Source of the DNA: Amaricoccus solimangrovi
Lineage (GTDB): Bacteria; Pseudomonadota; Alphaproteobacteria; Rhodobacterales; Rhodobacteraceae
Assembly: GCF_006385685.1 (NCBI RefSeq)
Contig: NZ_VFRP01000002.1
Span: 1 to 64,000 of the forward strand
Reading direction: 5' to 3'
Length of the DNA stretch: 64,000 bases
Below the pieces are notes generated by a model. The model was not told the DNA's origin. It ran no database searches and saw nothing but the letters and a program-made list of their open reading frames with translations. A program made the position numbers and the translations under genes. Below, one piece after another: positions 1 to 8,111 of this stretch (position 1 is the stretch's first letter; every line of letters begins with the position of its first letter).

Positions 1-1
1 C

Positions 2-337
2 TCGGTTGCCTCCATCGGGAAGCTCGCGGCTGACCTTGGGGTTTCCCCTGAGGACGCCTCGGCCCGTGTGTCCCAGGCAATCGAGGGAATGCGGGCCGCC
101 GCCGCCGAAGCCTGCGGCATGACCGACCCCGCCGAGCAGCGGGCCTATGACGCATGGCTGAACGCTGACCCGCAGCGCCTCTCAGCGGCCCGTCAGGCGG
201 CCCGAGCGATTGCCCGGGGGGAAGGAGTAGCCAAGGCGAGGAAGCTCGTCAGCGACTGGCGCACAGCGCATTCCGCCGATGGCGGGCGTAGCGCCTCTGC
301 GAAGGTGGCGCTGAGGAAGCCCGGAAGGTTTCGCTGA
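2..337 (+). CDS. Unrecognised partial reading frame at the left edge, possibly part of an integrated element
   Basis: The frame is open from the window edge and stops with TGA at 335-337, so 111 codons are visible and the true start may lie outside; a GTG at 68 would give an 89-residue product. The sequence is charged and rich in alanine and arginine, with a run of short helical-looking segments, and no membrane segment. I do not recognise a family. It ends about 120 bases from the 3' end of tRNA-His and is followed by a repeat cluster, which is the position expected for the end of an element integrated at the tRNA. That origin is inference. It could equally be an ordinary chromosomal gene or a spurious open frame in GC-rich DNA. 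Confidence 0.4.
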   Translation, partial: SVASIGKLAADLGVSPEDASARVSQAIEGMRAAAAEACGMTDPAEQRAYDAWLNADPQRLSAARQAARAIARGEGVAKARKLVSDWRTAHSADGGRSASAKVALRKPGRFR

Positions 338-346
338 TCGACACGG

Positions 347-370
347 CGGGGACAGGAACACTTGTCCCCG
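347..370. repeat. Perfect inverted repeat next to tRNA-His
   Basis: CGGGGACA at 347-354 is the exact reverse complement of TGTCCCCG at 363-370, with an 8-base spacer. It lies 9 bases after the stop of the partial frame. No T-run follows, so it is a weak candidate for an intrinsic terminator. Its right arm is one of the TTGTCCC repeats listed separately, which points rather to a protein-binding dyad. Confidence 0.6.
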
Positions 371-412
371 TTGTCCCGGCTCCACCTCCTCGTCTTGTCC
401 CCAATTTGTCCC
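362..412. repeat. Four short direct repeats TTGTCCC (possible recombinase arm sites)
   Basis: TTGTCCC occurs at 362-368, 371-377, 395-401 and 406-412, with an inverted TGTCCCC partner at 348-354. Five copies of a 7-base word in about 65 bases is not expected by chance. The cluster lies 47 bases beyond the 3' end of tRNA-His, where integrases bind arm-type sites beside attachment cores. The repeats are seen directly; the integrase role is inference. Confidence 0.45.
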
Positions 413-458
413 CGCAGGTTCGGGGGAGGGCGAGGAGGCTGCTAAGTCTTTGATTTTT

Positions 459-535
459 TGGTACCAGCGCCCCGGCTTGAACGGGGGACCTCCTGATCCA
501 CAATCAGGCGCTCTAACCAACTGAGCTACGCCGGC
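459..535 (-). tRNA. tRNA-His (anticodon GTG)
   Basis: On the minus strand the sequence folds as a complete tRNA. The acceptor strands are GCCGGCG and CGCTGGT (with G:U at pair 1:72), the anticodon stem is CCTGA/TCAGG enclosing the loop TTGTGGA (anticodon GTG), the T stem is CCCCG/CGGGG with loop TTCAAGC, and CCA is encoded at 461-459. The base before the acceptor stem is T, so no G-1 is encoded, and the discriminator base is A73. Most bacteria use G-1:C73 for histidine; the A73/no-G-1 form with G1:U72 is the known variant of many alphaproteobacteria, which carry a matching divergent histidyl-tRNA synthetase. Confidence 0.95.
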
Positions 536-548
536 ACCGTGAGGCGAG

Positions 549-577
549 CAGTTACAGCGGGGCTCGGGGGAATGCAA
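549..577 (-). promoter_or_regulatory. Probable promoter of tRNA-His
   Basis: On the minus strand TTGCAT (577-572) is followed after 17 bases by TAACTG (554-549). This gives a start point about 7 bases ahead of the mature tRNA 5' end at 535. The -35 fits the TTG(A/C) type; the -10 is weak but of a kind common at GC-rich alphaproteobacterial stable-RNA genes. Confidence 0.45.
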
Positions 578-679
578 GGGGCTCGCGACACTTTCGCGCA
601 CCCTTGCGGCGGCGCGCGCGCGGACCCAGAATGGCGCCCCTGGACATGAAGCGGCGGGCGGCGGGAGGGCCGGAGAGAG

Positions 680-901
680 ATGGGCATCGACAGCGAGAGC
701 GACGTGGCGGCGAACCTGCAGATCGGGCCGACCAGCCTCGGCATGGTCCGGCTCTACATCGCCACCGAGACGGTCGAGCTGCCGCTCGATTTCGATCCCG
801 ACGAGGCGGAGGAGATCGCCGAGGAGCTGCGCGCCTCCGCGGCCAGGGCGCGGGCGATGAAGGGCGCGGCCGGGAAGGAGAAGGGCGGCAAGCGCCGCTG
901 A
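680..901 (+). CDS. DUF6324 family small protein
   Basis: A 73-residue acidic protein that starts with MGIDSESDVAANLQIGPTS and has a C-terminal basic tail (GKEKGGKRR). The N-terminal block and the stretch LDFDPDEAEEIAEELR match my memory of the DUF6324 family, a short protein conserved in Rhodobacteraceae with no known function. The middle contains a two-strand segment (MVRLYIATETVELPL) followed by an acidic helix. GGAGAGAG just ahead of ATG 680 serves as ribosome binding site. The gene converges with mmcB, leaving only three bases between the stop codons, so transcription read-through in both directions is likely. The family assignment is from memory of the conserved N-terminus. Confidence 0.72.
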   Translation: MGIDSESDVAANLQIGPTSLGMVRLYIATETVELPLDFDPDEAEEIAEELRASAARARAMKGAAGKEKGGKRR

Positions 902-904
902 GGC

Positions 905-1390
905 TCAGGCGAGATCGGGGCGGGGCGGCGCGCCGGCCGGCCCGGGATCGAGGAGCGCGCCGAGCCGGCCGGCCGCGACCCGGCCGAAGCGCTGGATCAG
1001 CGCCCGGCGCCGCGCGCCCGCGAGCGGGCGGGTCTCCGGCCAGCGCTGGATCTCGGCGTCGAAGGCGTCGGCCACGATCAGCCCGGCCTCGGCGGGCAGG
1101 ATCTCGGACGGGAAGTCGAGGTCCACCGCCCAGAAGAAACGGTCGCACCACTCGAGATAGCCGGTCCACTTGCGATCGGAGGTGAAGTCGGCCCGGCTCG
1201 ACTTGCACTCGACGATCCAGATCTCGCCCCGCGGTCCGAGGCCCATCACGTCGACGCGGAGCCCCGGCGCCGGGATGAACTCGACGAGGCTCGCGAAATC
1301 GAGCCCGCGCAGATGGCGGCAGACCCCGCGCGCGAGGCGCTGGCCGGGCATGGCGGGCAGGCTCTCCCCGGGACGGTCGGCGGCGGTCAT
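905..1390 (-). CDS. mmcB: MmcB-type DNA repair protein (PD-(D/E)XK-like nuclease fold)
   Basis: A 161-residue protein matching the MmcB family, identified in Caulobacter as a DNA-damage-induced factor needed for full resistance to alkylating and crosslinking agents. The visible core is VDVMG (D47) followed by IWIVECKSS (E61, K63), the D...ExK arrangement of PD-(D/E)XK nucleases, then SDRKWTGYLEWCDRFFWAVD, which is strongly conserved in the family. I chose ATG 1390 (MTAADRPG) because the family starts close to the GQRLARGVCRHL motif; a longer frame runs upstream to 1489 but its sequence looks like non-coding GC-rich DNA. It is transcribed divergently from ctaD. No LexA box was recognised in the 150-base gap. 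Confidence 0.85.
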   Translation of the reverse strand: MTAADRPGESLPAMPGQRLARGVCRHLRGLDFASLVEFIPAPGLRVDVMGLGPRGEIWIVECKSSRADFTSDRKWTGYLEWCDRFFWAVDLDFPSEILPAEAGLIVADAFDAEIQRWPETRPLAGARRRALIQRFGRVAAGRLGALLDPGPAGAPPRPDLA

Positions 1391-1456
1391 GGCGGCGAGA
1401 CTGGCGCGCGCCCGCGCCCGGGTCAACCGCGCGGCCCCGTTGCGACCTTTGGGGGC

Positions 1457-1485
1457 TTGAGGCGCGCTCACGCGACGGTTACAGA
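1457..1485 (+). promoter_or_regulatory. Possible ctaD promoter
   Basis: TTGAGG (1457-1462) and TACAGA (1480-1485) are separated by 17 bases, about 60 bases before the ctaD start. The -10 is poor. AGGAGG at 1530-1535 is a near-ideal ribosome binding site for ATG 1543. The promoter call is tentative. Confidence 0.3.
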
Positions 1486-1542
1486 TCATGGCAGCCGTAG
1501 CACCGACGTGACCGGAACCGTCGGGCTGACAGGAGGAATTTC

Positions 1543-3183
1543 ATGGCAGACGCCGCCGTCCACAGCCACGCCGATCACCCGAGGCCGGGGTTCTTCACCC
1601 GTTGGTTCATGTCCACGAATCACAAGGACATCGGGATCCTTTACCTCGTGACCGCGGCGATCGTCGGCCTCGTCTCGGTCGCCTTCACGATGTACATGCG
1701 GCTCGAGCTCATGGAGCCGGGCGTGCAGTTCATGAATCTCGACGGCGTGCCGAACGGGCATATCTGGAACGTGCTCGTGACCGGTCACGGCATCCTGATG
1801 ATGTTCTTCGTCGTCATCCCGGCGCTCTTCGGCGGGTTCGGCAACTACTTCATGCCGCTCATGATCGGCGCGCCCGACATGGCCTTCCCGCGGATGAACA
1901 ACCTCAGCTACTGGCTCTACGTGGCCGGCACCTCGCTCGCGGTCGTGTCGCTCTTCACGCCGGGCGGCGACGGGCTCAACGGCGCGGGCGTGGGCTGGGT
2001 GCTCTATCCGCCGCTCTCGACGCATGAATCCGGCATGTCGATGGATCTCGCGATCTTCGCGGTGCACCTCTCGGGCGCCTCGTCGATCCTCGGCGCGATC
2101 AACATCATCACCACATTCCTCAACATGCGCGCCCCGGGCATGACGCTGCACAAGGTGCCGCTCTTCCCGTGGTCGGTGGTCGTGACCGCCTTCATGATCC
2201 TGCTCGCGCTCCCGGTGCTCGCCGGCGCGATCACGATGCTGCTGACCGACCGCAACTTCGGCACGACCTTCTTCGCCCCCGACGGCGGCGGCGACCCGAT
2301 CCTCTACCAGCACATCCTGTGGTTCTTCGGCCATCCGGAGGTCTACATCATCATCGTGCCGGGCTTCGGGATCATCTCCCACGTGATCTCGACCTTCGCG
2401 CGGAAGCCGATCTTCGGCTACCTGCCGATGGTCTATGCGATGATCGCGATCGGCGCGCTCGGCTTCGTCGTCTGGGCGCACCACATGTACACCGTCGGCC
2501 TGTCGCCGACGCAGCAGAGCTACTTCATGCTCGCCACCATGGTGATCGCGGTGCCGACCGGCATCAAGATCTTCTCCTGGATCGCGACGATGTGGGGCGG
2601 CTCGATCGAGTTCCGGACGCCGATGCTCTGGGCGATGGGCTTCCTGTTCCTCTTCACCGTGGGCGGCGTCACCGGCGTGGTGCTCTCGCAGGCGGCGATC
2701 GACCGGGCCTATCACGACACCTACTACGTGGTGGCGCATTTCCACTACGTGATGAGCCTCGGCGCGGTCTTCTGCATCTTCGCCGGCATCTACTACTGGA
2801 TCGGCAAGATGACCGGCCGGCAGTATCCGGAATGGGCGGGCAAGGTCCACTTCTGGCTGATGTTCATCGGCGCCAACCTGACCTTCTTCCCGCAGCACTT
2901 CCTGGGGCGCCAGGGCATGCCGCGGCGCTACATGGACTATCCCGAGCAGTTCGCGCAGTGGAACTTCGTCTCCTCGATCGGCGCCTTCATCTCCGGGATC
3001 TCGTTCCTGTTCTTCTTCGGCGTGATCTACTACACGCTGCGTCACGGCGCGCGGGTGACCGATCCGGCCTACTGGGGGCCGCAGCCGGATGCGACGCTCG
3101 AATGGACGCTGTCGAACCCGCCGCCGGAGCACACGTTCGAAACCCTGCCGACGCCCGAGATGTGGGATCACCGCGCCCATTGA
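1543..3183 (+). CDS. ctaD: Cytochrome c oxidase subunit I (aa3 type)
   Basis: The 546-residue catalytic subunit of the aa3 oxidase in the cytoplasmic membrane; it oxidises cytochrome c, reduces O2 to water and pumps protons. Twelve membrane helices are expected. Visible key residues: low-spin heme a ligand H82 (TGHGILMM) paired with H401, high-spin heme a3 ligand H399 in [11 protein letters not shown], CuB ligands H264 and H313-H314, the crosslinked H264/Y268 pair and gating E266 in FGHPEVY, D112 at the mouth of the D channel (APDMAF), and K342 of the K channel (IKIFSW). Length is typical. As in Rhodobacter, ctaD stands apart from the ctaC-ctaB-ctaG-ctaE genes, which are not in this window. 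It is preceded by AGGAGG and followed by DUF2244. Confidence 0.98.
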   Translation: MADAAVHSHADHPRPGFFTRWFMSTNHKDIGILYLVTAAIVGLVSVAFTMYMRLELMEPGVQFMNLDGVPNGHIWNVLVTGHGILMMFFVVIPALFGGFGNYFMPLMIGAPDMAFPRMNNLSYWLYVAGTSLAVVSLFTPGGDGLNGAGVGWVLYPPLSTHESGMSMDLAIFAVHLSGASSILGAINIITTFLNMRAPGMTLHKVPLFPWSVVVTAFMILLALPVLAGAITMLLTDRNFGTTFFAPDGGGDPILYQHILWFFGHPEVYIIIVPGFGIISHVISTFARKPIFGYLPMVYAMIAIGALGFVVWAHHMYTVGLSPTQQSYFMLATMVIAVPTGIKIFSWIATMWGGSIEFRTPMLWAMGFLFLFTVGGVTGVVLSQAAIDRAYHDTYYVVAHFHYVMSLGAVFCIFAGIYYWIGKMTGRQYPEWAGKVHFWLMFIGANLTFFPQHFLGRQGMPRRYMDYPEQFAQWNFVSSIGAFISGISFLFFFGVIYYTLRHGARVTDPAYWGPQPDATLEWTLSNPPPEHTFETLPTPEMWDHRAH

Positions 3184-3229
3184 GGCGCGGCGGCCCCCGC
3201 GCGGGGGGCGGTGAAAAAAGGTCGGTGAC

Positions 3230-3763
3230 ATGGCCGATACGACGGGGGCGGGCGGTTCGACGCGCGCCCCCGATCCGTTCGCGCGCAAGGATCCGCCGCT
3301 GCTCGACCTCACGCTCTGGCCGAACCGCTCGCTCAGCCGGCGCGGCTTCGCCTGGGTGCTCGGCATCGTCGCCGTCGGGCTCGCGGCGCCGATCGTCCCG
3401 CTGCTCGGCACCCGCCTCGCGCTCGGCGTGATCCCGTTCTCGCTCGCCGCGTTCGCGGCGCTCTATTTCGCGATCCGGCGCAGCTACGCCGACGGACGGC
3501 TGACCGAGCGGATCCGGGTCTGGCCCGATCTCGTCGCCGTGGAGCGGCGGGAGCCGCGCGGCGGGATACGGCGCTGGCAGGCCAATCCGCACTGGGTCCG
3601 GCTCGCGCTCCGCGACGACGGGCCGGTGGAACGCTATCTCACCCTTTCCGGCGGCGGGCGGGAGATAGAGCTCGGCGCCTTCCTGAGCCCGGAGGAGCGC
3701 GAGAGCCTGCATGCCGAGCTGGCCCGCGTCCTCGCCCGCGCGCGGGCCGCCGATTTTCGCTGA
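3230..3763 (+). CDS. DUF2244 domain membrane protein
   Basis: A 177-residue integral membrane protein with a cytoplasmic N-terminus (about 40 residues), two adjacent hydrophobic helices near residues 42-62 and 63-82, and a soluble C-terminal half. The pattern LWPNRSLSRRGFAWVLG, the helical hairpin and the later VWPDLVAVERREPRG...RWQANPHWVRL are typical of DUF2244 (COG5488), a family of unknown function often found beside respiratory or oxidase genes in alphaproteobacteria. AAAAAAGG 11 bases ahead of ATG 3230 can act as ribosome binding site. The 46-base gap to ctaD contains a perfect GC palindrome (3192-3205) but no T-run, so the two genes are probably co-transcribed. A role in oxidase assembly is only suggested by position. 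Confidence 0.85.
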   Translation: MADTTGAGGSTRAPDPFARKDPPLLDLTLWPNRSLSRRGFAWVLGIVAVGLAAPIVPLLGTRLALGVIPFSLAAFAALYFAIRRSYADGRLTERIRVWPDLVAVERREPRGGIRRWQANPHWVRLALRDDGPVERYLTLSGGGREIELGAFLSPEERESLHAELARVLARARAADFR

Positions 3764-3845
3764 CGCGGCCCCGGCCGCCGGCCTATAAACCGGGGCACGG
3801 AGCGGCTCCCGCGCTCCCCGCGACCCGAAGGAGGAATTTCCCGTG

Positions 3846-4406
3846 ATGTCCCGTCTCGCCCTCGTCCCCATGCTGCTCCTCTGCGCGGCGCTGCCCGTTC
3901 GGGCGGACGAATTCACCGATACGCTCGAGAGCGCGCTCAAGGCCTACAGGGAAGGCGACGTGAAGGCGGCGGACGAGGATCTCTCCTATGCGACGAAGCT
4001 CCTCGGGAGCCAGAAGGCCGAGGCGCTGGCGAAGTTCCTGCCGCCCGCGCCGGCCGGCTGGACCCGCGAGGACCAGGCGCCGGAGGACGAGGGCGTCGGC
4101 ATGGCGATGCTCGGCGGCGGCACCACGGTCTCGGCCTCCTATGCCAACGGAGGCGCGGAGGCGCAGATCACGCTGCTCGCCGACTCGCCGATGGTGACGA
4201 GCCTCGGCGCGATGATGGGCGGGCTCGCCCAGCTCACCGGCGCGAAGCCGATGCGGATCAAGCGCGTCGAATTCAGCGAGACCGACGGCGAGCTTCGCGG
4301 CCTCGTCAACAACCGCGTGCTCGTCAGCGTCTCCGGCGACGCCTCGGCCGAGGAGAAGAAGACCCTGCTCGAGGCGATGGATTTCGAGGGGCTCGGCGAC
4401 TACTGA
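3846..4406 (+). CDS. Exported hypothetical protein (about 186 residues)
   Basis: Begins with a classical signal peptide (MSRLALVPMLLLCAALPVRA, cleavage likely before DEFTD). The mature part has a helical, TPR-like N-terminal segment (FTDTLESALKAYREGDVKAADEDLSYATKLL), a proline-containing linker (LPPAPAGWTREDQAPED), and a beta-rich C-terminal domain ending in a helix (AEEKKTLLEAMDFEGLGDY). I recognise the arrangement as a conserved hypothetical periplasmic protein of Rhodobacterales but know no function. AAGGAGG at 3829-3835 favours ATG 3846; a GTG at 3843 gives one extra residue. It follows DUF2244 in the same direction and converges with the AEC transporter gene 21 bases away. Confidence 0.8.
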   Translation: MSRLALVPMLLLCAALPVRADEFTDTLESALKAYREGDVKAADEDLSYATKLLGSQKAEALAKFLPPAPAGWTREDQAPEDEGVGMAMLGGGTTVSASYANGGAEAQITLLADSPMVTSLGAMMGGLAQLTGAKPMRIKRVEFSETDGELRGLVNNRVLVSVSGDASAEEKKTLLEAMDFEGLGDY

Positions 4407-4427
4407 GGCCCGCCCGCTCGGCCCCGG

Positions 4428-5381
4428 TCAGCCCGGAGGCAGCAGCGTGTCGAGCAGGACGAGCCAGGCCGAGGCGGTGAAGATGGTGAGGAGCGTGGCG
4501 AGCAGCACCGTGCTCGCCGCCTCGGCCTGACCGCGGCGGTAGAGGCTCGCGAAGAGGAAGGCGTTGACGCCGGGTGCCATCGAGGCGGTCACCACGCAGG
4601 CGCGCACGAAATCGGGCGGCAGGTCGAAGACGTAATGCGAGAGGGTGAGCGCGATCAGCGGGTGCAGGATCAGCGACAGGCCCGAGATCGTCCCGGCCTC
4701 GCCGAGCGAGGCGCGCAGATGGTAGCGCGACAGCACGCCGCCGAGGCCGAAGAGCGCGACCGGCAGCGCCGAGCGCGCGATCATCTCGACCGAGCTTCGC
4801 AGCGCCTCGGGATAGGGCAGATGACCGATGTTGACGAGGAAGCCGAGCCCGAGCCCGATCATCAGCGCGTTGCGGAACATCGCGCGGCCGATCGCGCGCG
4901 CGGTCGCGGCGAGGCTCTGGCCATCGGCGCGGGCCATCTCCATCGTGGTGATGCCGACGAGATAGCAGATCGGCGCGTGGACCGAGATGATGGCGAAATT
5001 CGGCCCCAGCGGCCCCTCGCCATAGGCGCGGCTGAGGATCGGCAGGCCGAGCAGCACCGAATTCGAGAAGAGCGCGCCGAAGGCGATGGCGACGGCTTCC
5101 CCCGGCCGGCGGCGGAAGACGCGCCGCATCAGGACGACGCCGATCGCGAAACTGGTGATCGCGCCGGTGTAGAAGGAGAGCAGCAGCTTCGGGTCGAAGG
5201 CCGCGCCGAGGTCGAGATCGACGATCGCGGTGAAGAGCACGCAGGGCACGCCGACGAGCTGGGTGAAGACCATGAGCCCGTCGACCGCCGGCGCGGGAAA
5301 GAGCCGTGTCCGGGCGGCGGCGAAACCCGCGCCCATCACGATGAAGACCGGCAGGACGACGTTGAGGATGGTGGCGATCAA
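4428..5381 (-). CDS. AEC family transporter (auxin efflux carrier fold)
   Basis: A 317-residue protein with about ten hydrophobic segments and the paired five-helix architecture of the AEC/MdcF superfamily, which exports or imports small carboxylates and amino-acid-like anions. The N-terminal helix (ILNVVLPVFIVMGAGFAAARTRLF), the central NSVLLGLPI motif with conserved asparagine and proline, and the C-terminal ASMAPGVNAFLFA segment are family hallmarks. Substrate cannot be told from sequence. The start is TTG at 5381, overlapping the upstream MBL gene stop by four bases (TTGA), so it is probably translationally coupled as the last gene of the dacC operon. Why a transporter ends this operon is unclear. 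Confidence 0.9.
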   Translation of the reverse strand: MIATILNVVLPVFIVMGAGFAAARTRLFPAPAVDGLMVFTQLVGVPCVLFTAIVDLDLGAAFDPKLLLSFYTGAITSFAIGVVLMRRVFRRRPGEAVAIAFGALFSNSVLLGLPILSRAYGEGPLGPNFAIISVHAPICYLVGITTMEMARADGQSLAATARAIGRAMFRNALMIGLGLGFLVNIGHLPYPEALRSSVEMIARSALPVALFGLGGVLSRYHLRASLGEAGTISGLSLILHPLIALTLSHYVFDLPPDFVRACVVTASMAPGVNAFLFASLYRRGQAEAASTVLLATLLTIFTASAWLVLLDTLLPPG

Positions 5382-6175
5382 GGCGCCAGGTCCAGCACCA
5401 TACCGTCATGGGCGGGGGTGACGCCCGGCGGCACTTCCGCGGCCAGTGTCGCGTAGTCGAGGTCGATATGCATGTTGGTGAGCACCGCCGCCCTCGGCCG
5501 CGCGCGCTCGATCCACTGAAGCGTGCGTTCGAGATGCGCGTGGGTCGGATGCGGCGTGTAGCGCAGCGCGTCGATCACCAGCATGTCGAGCCCGGCGAGC
5601 GCGGGCCAAGTCTCCTCCGGGATCTCCGAGACGTCGGGCAGATAGGCGAAATGGCCGATCCGGAAGCCGAGCGCGTCGATCCGGCCGTGCCGGACCGTGA
5701 AGGGCCGGAACTCGATCGGCCCGCCGGCGCCGTCGACGGTGAAGGCGCCCTCGATCCGCCGCAGGTCGAGGATCGGCGGATAGAGGCTGCCCGGCGGCTG
5801 GACGAAGGCGTAGCCGAAGCGGGTCAGCAGCGACTCCGAGGTCGGCTGGTCCGCCCAGACAGGCAGGCGCGACTGCCGGTTGAAGACGATCATCCGCAGG
5901 TCGTCGATTCCGTGCACGTGGTCGGCATGCGGATGGGTATAGGCGACGGCGTCGAGCAGCCCCACGCCCGCGTCGAGCAACTGCGCGCGCAGATCGGGCG
6001 AGGTGTCGATGAGCACGCGCGTCGCCGCCTCGCCGTCCATCCGTTCGACGAGGATCGAGCAGCGGCGGCGGCGGTTCCGCGGCTCCTTCGGGTCGCAGGC
6101 GCCCCAGAGCTCGCCGAGGCGCGGCACGCCGCCCGAGGAGCCGCAGCCGAGGATCGTGACCCGAAGCCGCGCCAT
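5378..6175 (-). CDS. MBL-fold metallo-hydrolase, PhnP-like
   Basis: A 265-residue metallo-beta-lactamase fold enzyme. The N-terminus LRVTILGCGSSGGVPR is the typical first strand, the metal-binding motif HPHADH is at residues 81-86, and two further histidines are placed as expected (VRHG and THAHLE near the C-terminus). The cysteine-containing segment AC...RRRRCS after the first strand resembles PhnP (5-phosphoribosyl 1,2-cyclic phosphate phosphodiesterase) and the wider phosphodiesterase branch. In many alphaproteobacteria this gene sits directly after tatD, as here, and outside any phn cluster, so the physiological substrate is unknown. It overlaps tatD by one base and the AEC gene by four. 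Confidence 0.9.
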   Translation of the reverse strand: MARLRVTILGCGSSGGVPRLGELWGACDPKEPRNRRRRCSILVERMDGEAATRVLIDTSPDLRAQLLDAGVGLLDAVAYTHPHADHVHGIDDLRMIVFNRQSRLPVWADQPTSESLLTRFGYAFVQPPGSLYPPILDLRRIEGAFTVDGAGGPIEFRPFTVRHGRIDALGFRIGHFAYLPDVSEIPEETWPALAGLDMLVIDALRYTPHPTHAHLERTLQWIERARPRAAVLTNMHIDLDYATLAAEVPPGVTPAHDGMVLDLAP

Positions 6176-6966
6176 CAGCCGGCCGCCCGGGTGAAGAGCC
6201 GGTCGAAATTGGCCGAGGTGAGCGCGGCGACCTCGTCCGGCTCCATCCCCAGCACCGGCGCCATCGCCCGCGCCGTCTCCGCGACGAAGGCGGGCTCGTT
6301 GCGCTTGCCGCGATGGGGCAAGGGCGCGAGATAGGGGCTGTCGGTCTCCACCAGCAGCCGGTCGCGCGGCGCGGCGGCGAAGATCTCGCGGAGCGCCTTC
6401 GCGCTCCGGAAGGTCGCGATGCCGGAGATCGAGAGATAGAAGCCGAGGCCGAGCGCGGTCTCCGCCAGCGCCGCGCCGGAGGTGAAGCAGTGCATCACGC
6501 AGGGGAAGGCGCCGGCGGCGTGTTCCTCGCTCAGGATCCGGGCCATGTCCGCGTCCGCGTCGCGGGAATGGATGATGAGCGGCAGGCCCGTCCGGCGCGA
6601 CGCCTCGATATGGATCCGCAGGCTCTCGTCCTGAACGCCCGCGCTCTCGGCGGTGTAGTGGTAGTCGAGCCCGGTCTCGCCGACGCCGACGAATTTCGGA
6701 TGCGCCGCGAGCGCCACCAGCGCCTCGACCATCGCGAGCGGCTCCTCATGCGCGTGCATCGGATGCGTGCCGGCGGCGTAGAAGACGCCCTCATGCGCCT
6801 CGGCGATCGCGCGCACCGAAGGCTCGCTCCGCAGCCGCGTGCAGATCGTGACCATCCGCGTCACCCCCGCCGCCCTCGCCCGCGCGACGACCGCGTCGAG
6901 TTCCGCGACCAGATCGGGGAAATCGAGATGGCAATGGCTGTCGACGAGGGAGGCGGGCATGGACAT
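6175..6966 (-). CDS. tatD: TatD family metal-dependent hydrolase
   Basis: A 263-residue TIM-barrel amidohydrolase of the TatD family (3'-5' DNA/RNA exonuclease activity shown for E. coli TatD). Metal ligands are visible in order: DSHCHLDF (H11, H13), GVGETGLDYHY (Glu), IIHSRDA (His), VMHCFTSG (His) and VETDSPYLAP (Asp). Length is standard. It starts at ATG 6966, with MPAS six bases downstream as an alternative; no strong ribosome binding site is seen. Placement after holB is a widespread conserved order. It overlaps the following MBL gene at TGATG. Confidence 0.94.
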   Translation of the reverse strand: MSMPASLVDSHCHLDFPDLVAELDAVVARARAAGVTRMVTICTRLRSEPSVRAIAEAHEGVFYAAGTHPMHAHEEPLAMVEALVALAAHPKFVGVGETGLDYHYTAESAGVQDESLRIHIEASRRTGLPLIIHSRDADADMARILSEEHAAGAFPCVMHCFTSGAALAETALGLGFYLSISGIATFRSAKALREIFAAAPRDRLLVETDSPYLAPLPHRGKRNEPAFVAETARAMAPVLGMEPDEVAALTSANFDRLFTRAAG

Positions 6967-7010
6967 GAGCGACTTCTGAACAGGGCGCGGGCGCGCGCGA
7001 TACCGGGGAC

Positions 7011-8111
7011 TCAGTGCGCCGGAACCCGGGCCTCCGTCGCCGCCGTGTCGATACGCAGGCAGGTATCAAGGATCACCTGCGCCGGGTCAAGATGCACGGC
7101 GCGCGCATGGGCGGCGCGGGCGAGGAGTTCGGCGGCGGTCGCGGCCCAGAGCCGGGCGGGGCCGGGGCCGGGCGCGAGCCGTTCCCAGACCGCGGCCTCG
7201 GTCTCCGAGACCGGCGCGACCGCGCCGCCCGCGCCCGCGAGCGCGAGCCGCGACAGTGCGAGGCCGATGAGGTCGAGCACCATCCGGTAGCGCTCGCCCG
7301 CGTCGCGCGCGGCGCAGCTTTCCGCGAGCGCGCCGAGCCGCCGCCGGTCCATGCCGGGCGCGCGGGCGAGCAGCGCGAGAAGCTCGGCGTAGACCGCGAG
7401 CCCGTCACCCGCGATCAGCCCGGCCGCCGCGCCGACCGAGCCCCCCGCGAGCGCGCCGAGCGCGGCGGCCTCCCCGGGCGGCGGCGCGAGCCCGGCCTCC
7501 GCGAGCGCGCGAGAGAGATCCTCGGCGCCGAGCGGCGCGCAGCGCAGCACGCGGCAGCGGCTCCGGATCGTCGGCGGCAGCAGGCCCGGCTGATGGCAGA
7601 CGAGCAGCAGCGCGGAGCGTTCGGGCGGCTCCTCCAGCACCTTCAGGAGCGCGTTCGCGGCGCCGGTATTCATCTCGTCGGCCGCGTCCACGATCGCGAC
7701 GCGCCAACCGCCCTCGGCGGCGGACATCTGGAAGAAGGCCTTGAGCGCGCGGACCTCGTCGACGGTGATCTGGGCGCGGAGCCGCTTCGCCTTCTCGTCC
7801 CAGGGGCGGCGGCAGAGAAAGAGCCGGGGCGCGGCGAGCGCGGCGACCTGGCGGAAGACCGGATGGGCGGGATCCATGTCGAGCGTCCCGTCCTCCGGGA
7901 CCGCGCCCCCCGCGATCAGGGTCCGCGCGATCCGCCAGGCGAGCGTCGCCTTGCCGATGCCCCGCGGCCCGGTGATCATCCAGCCATGCGGCGGGCGCCC
8001 GGAGCGCAGCGCCTCGACGAAACGCGCCTCCGCCTCCGTCTGGCCATGAAGCCGCGCGGTCATCCTCGGATGCGGCGCGCCCTCCAGCCGGTCGGATTCC
8101 GCCTCGCTCAT
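7011..8111 (-). CDS. holB: DNA polymerase III subunit delta prime
   Basis: A 366-residue clamp-loader subunit of the AAA+ class. Walker A-like GPRGIGKAT spans residues 48-56, the Walker B equivalent is IVDAADEMN, and the clamp-loader SRC motif is present as TIRSRCRVL. Delta prime normally acts as the rigid stator of the clamp loader rather than as an active ATPase. The C-terminal collar domain is low in obvious motifs. It is encoded between tmk and tatD, the usual bacterial order, and its start (ATG 8111) overlaps the tmk stop by four bases. holC, for the chi subunit, lies at 60.5 kb in this window. Confidence 0.95.
   Translation of the reverse strand: MSEAESDRLEGAPHPRMTARLHGQTEAEARFVEALRSGRPPHGWMITGPRGIGKATLAWRIARTLIAGGAVPEDGTLDMDPAHPVFRQVAALAAPRLFLCRRPWDEKAKRLRAQITVDEVRALKAFFQMSAAEGGWRVAIVDAADEMNTGAANALLKVLEEPPERSALLLVCHQPGLLPPTIRSRCRVLRCAPLGAEDLSRALAEAGLAPPPGEAAALGALAGGSVGAAAGLIAGDGLAVYAELLALLARAPGMDRRRLGALAESCAARDAGERYRMVLDLIGLALSRLALAGAGGAVAPVSETEAAVWERLAPGPGPARLWAATAAELLARAAHARAVHLDPAQVILDTCLRIDTAATEARVPAH

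Noticed and set aside
3192-3205. Perfect GC palindrome after ctaD as a terminator
   Set aside because: It is followed by GCGGTGAAAAAAGG, with no T-run on the plus strand; the purine run is the ribosome binding region of DUF2244.
1486-3411. A 641-codon minus-strand frame covering ctaD
   Set aside because: Highly charged repetitive sequence with no domain; ctaD on the other strand has every expected catalytic residue.
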